Source: JAKSUT01 sp045616505
Lineage (GTDB): Bacteria > Cyanobacteriota > Vampirovibrionia > Gastranaerophilales > Gastranaerophilaceae
NCBI GenBank assembly: GCA_045616505.1
Contig: JAZLGV010000025.1
Location: 1-6,682, forward strand
Length of the DNA stretch: 6,682 nt
Reading direction: 5' to 3'
In this document: piece after piece, positions 1 through 6,096 of the stretch
Layout of the letters: the number at the start of each line of letters is the position of its first letter
How positions within the stretch are numbered: position 1 is the stretch's first letter
Program-made: the position numbers and the translations under genes
Notes under the pieces: model-generated
Databases searched by the model: none
Told to the model about the DNA's origin: nothing
What the model saw: the letters and a program-made list of their open reading frames with translations, nothing else

Positions 1-126
1 AAAATGAAAGAAATGGGAATTGAATATTTGTATGAACCATATCAATTATCTCAAGTGGGTTCAACAATTGCATTCATAAAAGACCCAGATGGCTATGAAA
101 TAGAATTGATAAAAAAGAATAAATAA
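1..126 (+). CDS. gloA: Lactoylglutathione lyase (glyoxalase I)-like VOC protein, C-terminal end only
   Basis: Only the last 41 residues are in the window, in the frame starting at base 1 and stopping with TAA at 124-126. The tail STIAFIKDPDGYEIELIKK closely matches the end of bacterial glyoxalase I (E. coli GloA ends AFVEDPDGYKIELIE). In that family the Glu of the IEL motif, residue 35 of this fragment, is a metal ligand. The family isomerises the hemithioacetal of methylglyoxal and a thiol to the S-lactoyl thioester in the cytoplasm, detoxifying a by-product of glycolysis. VOC-fold proteins include other activities, such as fosfomycin resistance and dioxygenases, but the DPDGYxIELI tail is most typical of GloA. 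The start and the first metal ligands lie upstream and cannot be checked. A strong hairpin terminator follows 18 bases after the stop. Confidence 0.8.
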   Translation, partial: KMKEMGIEYLYEPYQLSQVGSTIAFIKDPDGYEIELIKKNK

Positions 127-144
127 GTTTATTATGAGTGGTTT

Positions 145-182
145 AAAAAGGCGATTTTGGAATTTTCCAAAATCGCCTTTTT
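145..182. terminator. Bidirectional intrinsic terminator between convergent gloA-like gene and pgi
   Basis: There is a perfect 16-bp inverted repeat: the left arm at 145-160 (AAAAAGGCGATTTTGG) pairs with the right arm at 167-182 across a 6-base loop. The arms begin with five A and end with five T, so the transcript has a GC-containing stem followed by a U-run in either direction. It lies between the stop of the + strand gene (126) and the stop of the - strand pgi (208), where one shared terminator would serve both convergent genes. Confidence 0.93.
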
Positions 183-207
183 CGTTTTATTTTGTCAAAT
201 CTACAAA

Positions 208-1596
208 TTAGTATTTGTATAATTTTTTAACTTCTTTTTTGTAGATTTCAACGTTTGGTTGAAGAACTTCTGGAAGTGCTTTATCCATATCTTCTTTAAC
301 ACCTGCTTTTTGTCTTAGCATGTTACCTGTGTATAGAGTTTCAAAGTGTTTAAGCTCGATAAATCTACCGATAGATTCAGGAGATAAATCTTTTAACACG
401 ATTTCTGTAACAGGGTGTTGAGCTTTGTAAGCAGTCATAGCACCTGTCATAAGTGCTTTTGTTGCAGGGTCATCAGATTTCACATAAGTGAATGTAAAGA
501 ATGAATCTTTGTTAGCTGGGTCTAGGTCAGCTTCTGCGTTGTAATGAAGGTAACCAGGTCCAACGTTTGTATCTGTGGCAATTTGAGCTTTTAAAGATTC
601 GTTTTTCATTTGTTTTTCCCAGTAAGTTGCACCTGAGAAAGCATCTCCGAAGTATTCAGAGAAGTGTTTTTGGTGTCCTGAAAGTTTTGCATCTGTGTTG
701 AAAGCTGCAAGTTGTAGAGCTTCGTTAGATTTAATATCAGGATTCATGAATTCTTTTTGAGCTGCAAGAGATGCTTTAAGAAGTTTTACTGTATCTTCTT
801 TAGAAACACCAGCATAAGCCATAGTGAACATTGTTGCATCGTCTAGGATAGAAAATCTTCCGCCAACGTCATCGTGAACAAGTCCTGACCATTTTACTTC
901 GCCTGCATCAACGGCTCTTCTAAGTTTACTTTTTTCAGCAGATTGGTCTGTCATAGCGATAAATCTATCAGAAATATCTGTATCAGCGCCATATTTGTCG
1001 TGAAGTAATTGTTTTGCTTTTTCGTAAGCAACTGTTGTTTCAAGAGTTCCGCCTGATTTAGAAACAACTAAGAATTTAGTTTTGTCTAAATCAAGATTGC
1101 TTGCAAATCTGTTGAAGCTTTCTGGGTCAATGCTTGAGTAGAAATGAACATGAGAGTCTTTTCCAAGCATTTTCATCATAGCTTCAGTTGTGTGACGAGA
1201 ACCACCAATACCAAGAACTGCGATATCAGTAAATCCGCCTTCTTTAGCTTCTTTCGCCATATCATAAATTTTGTCTATATTTTTCAATTGGTTTTCAGGC
1301 AAAACTCCAATCCAGTTAAGGAATTGCCCTTTTTGTCCTGCACGAGTTTTAATATCGTTTACGGCATTTTTTGCTTCTGTTGCGTAATCTTGCACGTTTA
1401 TTCCTCCCATTTTAACTATTACGTCTTTATTATTTTTATTAATAATCACACCTTGATAGCCTTTAGCAGCTAATAAATCTCTGTTTGCTTCTTCACTTTT
1501 AACTTCGCCTGATTTGTTTACAACTGCTTCTTGAGCTGTTTTGACAACAGGTTGAGTGTTAATTGGCATATTAATTGCAGAATTCAAATCAATCAT
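208..1596 (-). CDS. pgi: Glucose-6-phosphate isomerase, short diverged form with an N-terminal extension (462 aa)
   Basis: This enzyme interconverts glucose 6-phosphate and fructose 6-phosphate in cytoplasmic glycolysis/gluconeogenesis. Motifs in order are GIGGS (129-133), SKSGGTLET (179-187, the phosphate-binding SKSGxTxET), DDVGGRFSI (242-250), QMKNES with the probable catalytic Glu333, GYLH with His351 in the place of the ring-opening His, and VEIYKKE near the C-terminus with the probable active-site Lys453. The size and layout resemble the roughly 450-residue Bacillus type. The first 80 or so residues before the AGQKGQFLNW segment include an Asn/Gln/Val-rich tail not typical of the family. 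The residues after GIGGS (RHTTE instead of the usual xLG) and after ES (LKAQ instead of xGK) are also divergent. The ATG at 1596 is chosen because GGAGGT lies 4 bases upstream; an in-frame GTG at 1608 overlaps that ribosome binding site. The gene has its own promoter at 1627-1654 and ends at a shared bidirectional terminator. Confidence 0.93.
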   Translation of the reverse strand: MIDLNSAINMPINTQPVVKTAQEAVVNKSGEVKSEEANRDLLAAKGYQGVIINKNNKDVIVKMGGINVQDYATEAKNAVNDIKTRAGQKGQFLNWIGVLPENQLKNIDKIYDMAKEAKEGGFTDIAVLGIGGSRHTTEAMMKMLGKDSHVHFYSSIDPESFNRFASNLDLDKTKFLVVSKSGGTLETTVAYEKAKQLLHDKYGADTDISDRFIAMTDQSAEKSKLRRAVDAGEVKWSGLVHDDVGGRFSILDDATMFTMAYAGVSKEDTVKLLKASLAAQKEFMNPDIKSNEALQLAAFNTDAKLSGHQKHFSEYFGDAFSGATYWEKQMKNESLKAQIATDTNVGPGYLHYNAEADLDPANKDSFFTFTYVKSDDPATKALMTGAMTAYKAQHPVTEIVLKDLSPESIGRFIELKHFETLYTGNMLRQKAGVKEDMDKALPEVLQPNVEIYKKEVKKLYKY

Positions 1597-1600
1597 ATAA

Positions 1601-1606
1601 ACCTCC
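1601..1606 (-). promoter_or_regulatory. Ribosome binding site of pgi
   Basis: GGAGGT on the - strand, 4 bases before the ATG at 1596. It fixes the start at this ATG and excludes the in-frame GTG at 1608, which would place the Shine-Dalgarno sequence inside the coding region. Confidence 0.9.
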
Positions 1607-1626
1607 ACTAAATTCTTTACTTCATC

Positions 1627-1654
1627 ATTTTATTACTAAATAGGCTAAATACAA
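1627..1654 (-). promoter_or_regulatory. Probable sigma70-type promoter of pgi
   Basis: On the - strand a -35-like TTGTAT (1654-1649) is followed after 16 bases by TAAAAT (1632-1627). This places the transcription start near 1620 and gives a leader of about 24 bases carrying the GGAGGT site. The -10 hexamer is identical to those of the two other promoters proposed in this window. The site lies downstream of the 1701-1734 terminator, as expected for an independent pgi transcript. The -35 matches consensus only in TTG plus one further position. Confidence 0.6.
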
Positions 1655-1700
1655 GTGTTTGAGTGATTAAAATTATTTATTCTTAATATATTTTTTAAGC

Positions 1701-1734
1701 AAAAAACAAGCTCAAAGTTTTCACTCTGAGCTTG
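1701..1734 (-). terminator. Intrinsic terminator of the 512-aa gene
   Basis: Read on the - strand, CAAGCTCAGAG (1734-1724) pairs with CTTTGAGCTTG (1717-1707) across a 6-base loop, giving 11 pairs with one G-U wobble. Six U follow (1706-1701). It sits 35 bases after the stop of the 512-residue gene. On the + strand the wobble becomes an A-C mismatch and the trailing U-run is missing, so it acts in the - direction only. Confidence 0.92.
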
Positions 1735-1768
1735 CCTCTAGCTTTACTGTATTGTTTTGATGATATTG

Positions 1769-3307
1769 TTATTTTACTTTGTTTAACATTTTGTTCATTT
1801 CACGTTGGATTTCTCTGTTTTTAATAGTTTCATCAACAACTTTTCCTGCGAATTTCTTTTCAACTTTTGATGTTGCTGCAGTTTTGATAGCATCCATATT
1901 CAAAACTTTTTTACCAGCATCGTTAGTGATTATTGATGCGCCTTTTTCAACGCCTTGTTTTTCTAAAATTCTTGCTGCATTTGCTTCTGCTTTTGCACTT
2001 TTTTGAATTGCTGCTTCAGCGCCTTCTGTTAATTCTTTTTGTGCTGCACCGATAGTTGCATCAACACCGTCCATAGCTTCTTTTGCAGTTGCTCCGCCTG
2101 CTGCTGCTTGAACACCTTTTAATTGGCTAGCTGCTGTTCCTACAGAAGCTGCGAATGATGCTGCTGATGTTGCGAATGCTAAACCATCTTTAGCGTCGCC
2201 AGTTTTAGCGAATTGAACACCTGATGCTGTTGTAGAAACTGCTGAACCTGCGCCTTCAGCATATACACCGAATGTTCCTAGAGGAACTGCAACTGCTTCA
2301 AGAGCTGCTGCACTGATACCGAATGTACATCCGCCTGTTCCTGCAGCTGCTGCTGATAAAGCTTCAGAAACTTGAACACAAATTCCACCAGTTGTGTTTA
2401 TTGCTGAACCTGTGTTAGAAACTGCACCCATTTTATCTGCGAAACGTTGGTCGTTTACTGCTTGGTCTTCTTCTGCAATTTCTTGTTGTCTGATTTCTTC
2501 GCTCTTGCTGCTTGCAGAATTTGTTGCAAGGTTATAATTTGATGTGTTTTGGTTTACTGCTGTGGTTAATGTATCTGCAGCTGCATCTTTGTTACTTACA
2601 ACTTCGTCATTTTTTGCAGATAAGTCATTTTGTTCGTTTTGAACATTTGTCATTCTGCTCATTGAAGCATTTATTTGTGTTTTAATTGCTTCTTGTTCTT
2701 GTTTGTTGATGTCTGCATTAGGAGTTTTCTTTTCTTTTTCTTCTTGTTCAGCTTCTGCTGCAGTATTCAAATTGTAAATACTTCTGTTTCCTGAAGCTTC
2801 TGGAGTTTGAGCATTTTCATATTCTTGAGTAAGTTCTTCAATTTCATCAGCAATTTCATTTTGTTCGTTTATCAAACCGCTCATTTCGCCTTGGTTTGCT
2901 GCTACAACAGCTGCAGTTTCGTTGAAAGTTTGATTTGCTGTATTGATTATTTCAACGTTTTGTTCAATTGCTGTTCTTGCAGCGTTTATAGTGTTTTCAG
3001 CTGAATCTTTTGCGTGTTCTGCAGTTGAATTCATTTGGTTGTAAGCATTTGCACTGCTGAAGTTGCAAGTATCGATTTGGCTATTGCAAGAACCAATCAA
3101 GTTTTTAGTGCCAGCACTTTGGCTCAAAAGGTTTTTTCCTGCGTCTAAATCGCCACTTACTTTTGAGTTAACTGAATCTTTGCCACCGTTAGTAAAAATG
3201 CTATTGTGGTCGCTAGTGATATCATTTTTATTTGTTCTAGTATTGTTGTTGTTTTGAACTGTGTAATCATTTTGATTGATTTGTTGTTGATTAACTTTGT
3301 TTATCAT
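1769..3307 (-). CDS. Unrecognised 512-aa Asn/Gln/Ala-rich, coiled-coil protein with a small-residue hydrophobic core segment
   Basis: I do not recognise a family. Residues 1-45 are an Asn/Gln-rich, probably disordered tail with no signal peptide. Residues about 85-290 are rich in Ala, Glu, Gln and Asn with heptad-like spacing and look like long helical or coiled-coil stretches, broken near 165-200 by an acidic/Lys-rich patch. Residues about 298-400 are dominated by Gly, Ala, Ser and Val and contain weakly hydrophobic stretches (about 304-350 and 376-398) that could insert into or pack against a membrane. Residues about 405-512 return to charged helix and end in a basic tail. Four cysteines occur in two pairs, 74/81 and 310/327. 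The coiled coil-hydrophobic-helix order loosely recalls type III secretion translocators or pore-forming helical toxins, but no motif supports either. The start is the ATG at 3307 with AAGGAG 8 bases upstream. It is a single-gene unit with its own terminator, divergent from nadK. Confidence 0.88.
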   Translation of the reverse strand: MINKVNQQQINQNDYTVQNNNNTRTNKNDITSDHNSIFTNGGKDSVNSKVSGDLDAGKNLLSQSAGTKNLIGSCNSQIDTCNFSSANAYNQMNSTAEHAKDSAENTINAARTAIEQNVEIINTANQTFNETAAVVAANQGEMSGLINEQNEIADEIEELTQEYENAQTPEASGNRSIYNLNTAAEAEQEEKEKKTPNADINKQEQEAIKTQINASMSRMTNVQNEQNDLSAKNDEVVSNKDAAADTLTTAVNQNTSNYNLATNSASSKSEEIRQQEIAEEDQAVNDQRFADKMGAVSNTGSAINTTGGICVQVSEALSAAAAGTGGCTFGISAAALEAVAVPLGTFGVYAEGAGSAVSTTASGVQFAKTGDAKDGLAFATSAASFAASVGTAASQLKGVQAAAGGATAKEAMDGVDATIGAAQKELTEGAEAAIQKSAKAEANAARILEKQGVEKGASIITNDAGKKVLNMDAIKTAATSKVEKKFAGKVVDETIKNREIQREMNKMLNKVK

Positions 3308-3315
3308 TTTCCTTA

Positions 3316-3321
3316 CTCCTT
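3316..3321 (-). promoter_or_regulatory. Ribosome binding site of the 512-aa gene
   Basis: AAGGAG on the - strand lies 8 bases before the ATG at 3307. A second, weaker AAGGA lies between it and the start. This supports real translation of the unrecognised gene from this ATG. The rest of the leader and upstream region is A-rich, and I could not assign a convincing promoter for this gene. Confidence 0.85.
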
Positions 3322-3449
3322 ACGATATTATTCACCTACCTTTTTTCTTATCGGCTGTTTTTTGTTTGTTCTTTAATTTTTTGTCTTCTTTTGTTACATT
3401 TTGTAATATTTGATAATTTAATATTTTTTATAACGTTTTTGTGAAAAAT

Positions 3450-3478
3450 TTGAAAAAAAATAAATGTTGCGTTAAAAT
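3450..3478 (+). promoter_or_regulatory. Sigma70-type promoter of the nadK-recN operon
   Basis: TTGAAA (3450-3455), a 17-base spacer, then TAAAAT (3473-3478). The hexamers are good matches to consensus and the spacing is optimal. The start of transcription would be near 3485, about 23 bases before the nadK ATG. The promoter lies in the 3308-3507 divergent region, which otherwise shows only AT-rich sequence. No LexA-like inverted repeat was seen around it. Confidence 0.78.
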
Positions 3479-3507
3479 CGCTTTATATATTAATTTTGTG
3501 GTGCGAA

Positions 3508-4314
3508 ATGAAATATAAAAATTTTGGAATTGTATATAATCCGATAGTTAAAAATTCAGAAGATGTTGCAAGTGCTTTAGTTAATATTTTGGAAGAAAAA
3601 AAATTAAAGTATGCAAAATTTAGTATTGATTCTATGAAGCCAGATGCAGATTTTGTTTTTGTAATTGGTGGCGATGGGACTTTGTTATCTTCTGCAAGAT
3701 TTTATTCTAAATATTCAATTCCTGTTTTTGGTATAAATTTAGGACGACTTGGTTTTTTGGCACAAGTTGGAGTTGATGAACTTAAATCTGCAGTAGATGC
3801 GATAATAAATGATAAATGTGTTGTAGAAGATAGATTAATGCTAACTGCTTCAGAAGATATGCTTGCGTTGAATGACTTTGTTATCAGAGGCATGTCGTCT
3901 TCAAGAACTTCAAGATTTTATTTAAATATCAATTCAAAATTTGTATGTGATTATTTGGCAGATGGTATAATTATCGCAACTCCGACAGGTTCTACCGCTT
4001 ATGGATTGTCAGCAGGTGGCCCTGTCTTGTCACCACAACTTGATGTTGTTGCAGTTATTCCAATTTGTCCTCATACACTTACAGCAAGACCTTTGGTCAT
4101 ACCTGCGACAGAAAAAATTTCTGTTTCAATTTCTGATTCCGGACAAAGATTTAACGTTGTTGCAGATGGTCAGTATCAAAAAACTTTATCTAAAAAAATA
4201 GATATTCAAAAATCGCAGTTTCAAGCAAAACTTGCTTTGGTTACAGAAAACAATGATTTTTATTCAGTATTGAGAAAAAAACTAAATTGGGGGGTTGCTC
4301 CAAGAGCTTTATGA
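3508..4314 (+). CDS. nadK: NAD kinase (268 aa)
   Basis: ATP-NAD kinase phosphorylates the 2'-hydroxyl of the adenosine ribose of NAD to make NADP in the cytoplasm and supplies the cell's NADP(H). Diagnostic motifs are GGDGT (54-58, with the catalytic Asp56), the NAD-binding segment beginning DGIIIATPTGSTAYGLSAGG (152-171), and PICPHTLTARPLVIP further on, all in the usual order. The length is within the 260-300 range of bacterial enzymes. The ATG at 3508 is preferred because the protein then begins with a short tail before the first Rossmann strand (FGIVYNP). A TTG at 3496 would add only MWCE. No clear Shine-Dalgarno sequence precedes either start. The stop TGA overlaps the recN ATG in an ATGA junction, and recN is the only co-transcribed partner visible. 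nadK-recN adjacency, often with an arginine repressor gene between them, recurs in several bacterial phyla; no argR is present here. Confidence 0.96.
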   Translation: MKYKNFGIVYNPIVKNSEDVASALVNILEEKKLKYAKFSIDSMKPDADFVFVIGGDGTLLSSARFYSKYSIPVFGINLGRLGFLAQVGVDELKSAVDAIINDKCVVEDRLMLTASEDMLALNDFVIRGMSSSRTSRFYLNINSKFVCDYLADGIIIATPTGSTAYGLSAGGPVLSPQLDVVAVIPICPHTLTARPLVIPATEKISVSISDSGQRFNVVADGQYQKTLSKKIDIQKSQFQAKLALVTENNDFYSVLRKKLNWGVAPRAL

Positions 4315-5954
4315 TAAAGAATTTACGAATAAAAGATTATATATTAATAGATGAATTAGAGTTAGATTTATCAGAAAGTTTGAATGTTATCACAGGTGAG
4401 ACAGGTGCTGGAAAAAGTATAATTATCAATGCGATAGATTTAGTTTTTGCACCAAGAGTGAGCAAAGAAGTTATAAAAAACGGTAAAGATAAGGCGATAA
4501 TTGAACTTACGCTTTCTACAGAAAAAGATTTTTCAAAGATTTTTGATGAATATGGTATTGAAGATATTGGAGAAGAAATTGTTATTACAAAAGAAATTTC
4601 TCAAACTTCAACAAAGACAAGGATAAATGGCTCTTTAGCAAATAGTGCTGTTATAAAAGATATGCGTGAAAATTTGTTAGATATTCATTCGCAACATCAG
4701 ACTTACGCTTTTTTGCAACCAAAATATCATATTGCATGGCTTGATAGTTATTCAAAAGATTTTTATGGTGTGTTGTTGCAAGATTTTCAAAGCGATTTTA
4801 AAGAATACCAAAACTTGCAAAATAAATTGGAAGAAGCAAAATGTGCATTTGATGTAACAGAAAATCAGATTGATTTTTTAAAATTCCAAATTAACGAGAT
4901 TTCAGAGGCGAATATTCAATCTGTTGATGAGGTTGAAGAGTTAAAAGTTGAACTTTCAAAATTAGAAAATGTTGAAAAATTAAAAAATCTTACAGGTTCT
5001 TCTCATTGGGCTTTGTCAGGTGATGACAATTCAATTGTTAATGCTCTTTGTGATATAAAAACAAATTTGTCAAAAGCAAGTTCGCTTGATTCAGGTTTGT
5101 CTGATATAGAAAATGATTTTGTTAATTCTGTTGAAGCATTACAAGAACTAGCACGTTTGTTGAGAGATTATGAACAAAATTTGCAAAATGATACTGAACG
5201 TTTGAACGAAGTACAAGAAAGATTATTTTTGCTTGAAAAACTTCAACGCAAATATGGCGGAAGTTTGGAAGAAGTTTTGGCTTCTTTAGATAAATTTTCG
5301 ACAGAATTAGATGTGATAGAAAATTCAAGCCAGCATGTTGAAGAATTAGAAAATAAAATTTCTGCATTGTTGAAAGTTTTGAAAGAAAAAGGCGATAAAC
5401 TTACTCAAAGAAGAAAAGAACAAGCGAAGATTTTGGCAGATAAAATTGTTGAAATGTTAGAAGTTTTGGAACTTCCAAAAAGCAGGTTTGAAATTGCAGT
5501 AGAGACTGTAGAAATGAATTTGAACGGGTTTGACAAGGTTGAATTTTTGATTTCTACAAATGTTTCAGAAGATTTGAAGCCACTTGCAAAAGTTGCATCA
5601 GGTGGTGAACTTTCAAGAGTGATGTTAGCAATAAAATCAATTTTTGCTCAGAGCGATGAGATAGAAACAGTTATTTTTGATGAGATAGACACAGGTATTT
5701 CTGGTAAAACTTCACAAAGTGTGGCAGATGTTATTTCTAATTTTTCAAAATATCATCAAGTTATTTTGATTACTCATCAACCGATTATAGCTTCAAAAGC
5801 AGATGAATATATTTATGTAAAAAAAGCACAAGATGATAAAACAAGTGTTTGCGTTTCTGTGTTGGATAAAGAAGAAAGATTGAAAGCTATTGCAGAATTA
5901 GCCTCAGGTGAAGTTTCAGAAAGTTCTTTAGAATTTGCAAAATCATTGAATTAA
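4311..5954 (+). CDS. recN: DNA repair protein RecN (547 aa)
   Basis: RecN is an SMC-like ATPase that acts early at DNA double-strand breaks on the nucleoid, helping to hold broken ends for RecA-dependent repair. The N-terminal ATPase half contains Walker A GETGAGKS (29-36) and the DIHSQHQ segment (124-130). A coiled-coil region of roughly residues 150-385 follows. The C-terminal half has the ABC signature SGGELS (430-435), Walker B ending IFDE (Asp457, Glu458) and the switch His489 in ILITHQP. The length is close to that of E. coli RecN (553 aa), and all key residues are present. The ATG at 4311 is chosen over the in-frame TTG at 4287 because MIKNLRIKDYILI is the normal RecN beginning and the ATG overlaps the nadK stop. 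A weak AAGAG lies 4 bases upstream and six G at 4289-4294, so translation probably depends on coupling to nadK. No SOS-type operator is visible in front of the operon. Confidence 0.97.
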   Translation: MIKNLRIKDYILIDELELDLSESLNVITGETGAGKSIIINAIDLVFAPRVSKEVIKNGKDKAIIELTLSTEKDFSKIFDEYGIEDIGEEIVITKEISQTSTKTRINGSLANSAVIKDMRENLLDIHSQHQTYAFLQPKYHIAWLDSYSKDFYGVLLQDFQSDFKEYQNLQNKLEEAKCAFDVTENQIDFLKFQINEISEANIQSVDEVEELKVELSKLENVEKLKNLTGSSHWALSGDDNSIVNALCDIKTNLSKASSLDSGLSDIENDFVNSVEALQELARLLRDYEQNLQNDTERLNEVQERLFLLEKLQRKYGGSLEEVLASLDKFSTELDVIENSSQHVEELENKISALLKVLKEKGDKLTQRRKEQAKILADKIVEMLEVLELPKSRFEIAVETVEMNLNGFDKVEFLISTNVSEDLKPLAKVASGGELSRVMLAIKSIFAQSDEIETVIFDEIDTGISGKTSQSVADVISNFSKYHQVILITHQPIIASKADEYIYVKKAQDDKTSVCVSVLDKEERLKAIAELASGEVSESSLEFAKSLN

Positions 5955-5976
5955 GGGTGAGGGGTTAGAAAAACAG

Positions 5977-6010
5977 AAAATATCCGCTCCGGTGAGATGT
6001 TTTTGTTTTA
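5977..6010 (+). terminator. Weak candidate terminator after recN
   Basis: AAAATATC (5977-5984) can pair with GATGTTTT (5996-6003), 8 pairs including one wobble, around a loop that holds a small CCG/CGG helix. The T-rich sequence TTTTGTTTT follows the stem. It begins 22 bases after the recN stop and before the next promoter, where a terminator is expected. The stem is A-U rich and the U-run is interrupted, so efficiency is uncertain. Confidence 0.42.
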
Positions 6011-6039
6011 CTAAAATTAATATTATGCTTGTTGAAACA

Positions 6040-6068
6040 TTGACAACTGTAACATTACCTTTTAAAAT
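6040..6068 (+). promoter_or_regulatory. Strong sigma70-type promoter of the pilin-like/YadA-head gene
   Basis: TTGACA (6040-6045) is a perfect -35, followed by a 17-base spacer and TAAAAT (6063-6068), the same -10 as at the nadK and pgi promoters. Transcription should start near 6075, giving a leader of about 22 bases that contains AAAAGG (6081-6086), a Shine-Dalgarno-like site 10 bases before the ATG at 6097. Confidence 0.8.
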
Positions 6069-6088
6069 ATTAATATATTTAAAAGGTA
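6056..6088. promoter_or_regulatory. Palindrome over the -10 and start site; candidate operator
   Basis: Perfect 11-bp arms, TACCTTTTAAA (6056-6066) and TTTAAAAGGTA (6078-6088), are separated by 11 bases. The centre at 6072 lies just before the predicted transcription start, and the left arm overlaps the -10. A dimeric repressor bound here would block the promoter. The right arm also contains the AAAAGG ribosome binding site, so a longer transcript reading through from recN could hide that site in a hairpin. Which of these applies, if either, cannot be told from sequence. Confidence 0.55.
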
Positions 6089-6096
6089 CCAAATAA

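Noticed and set aside
1144..1473. Open frame of 109 codons on the + strand inside pgi
   Set aside because: It is antisense to conserved pgi motifs. The translation is Phe/Ser/Cys-rich and has no ribosome binding site or recognisable domain.
1597..1608. Upstream GTG start for pgi adding four residues
   Set aside because: The GTG lies over the GGAGGT site that is correctly spaced for the ATG at 1596, so the ATG is the start.
1779..3257. Three short + strand open frames inside the 512-residue gene
   Set aside because: They arise from the Ala/Asn/Gln codon pattern of the opposite strand, lack Shine-Dalgarno sites and encode low-complexity hydrophobic peptides.
3394..3406. Small palindrome TTACATTTTGTAA in the divergent region, considered as an operator
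   Set aside because: The arms are only 5 bp in very AT-rich DNA and overlap no assigned promoter element, so chance occurrence is likely.
3308..3507. Possible riboswitch or small RNA in the nadK/512-aa divergent region
   Set aside because: The sequence is almost all A/T with no GC-containing stems, no terminator inside and no conserved aptamer motif that I could recognise.
4001..5367. Short open frames inside nadK and recN in other frames or on the - strand
   Set aside because: They overlap conserved catalytic regions of the real genes and have no features of their own.
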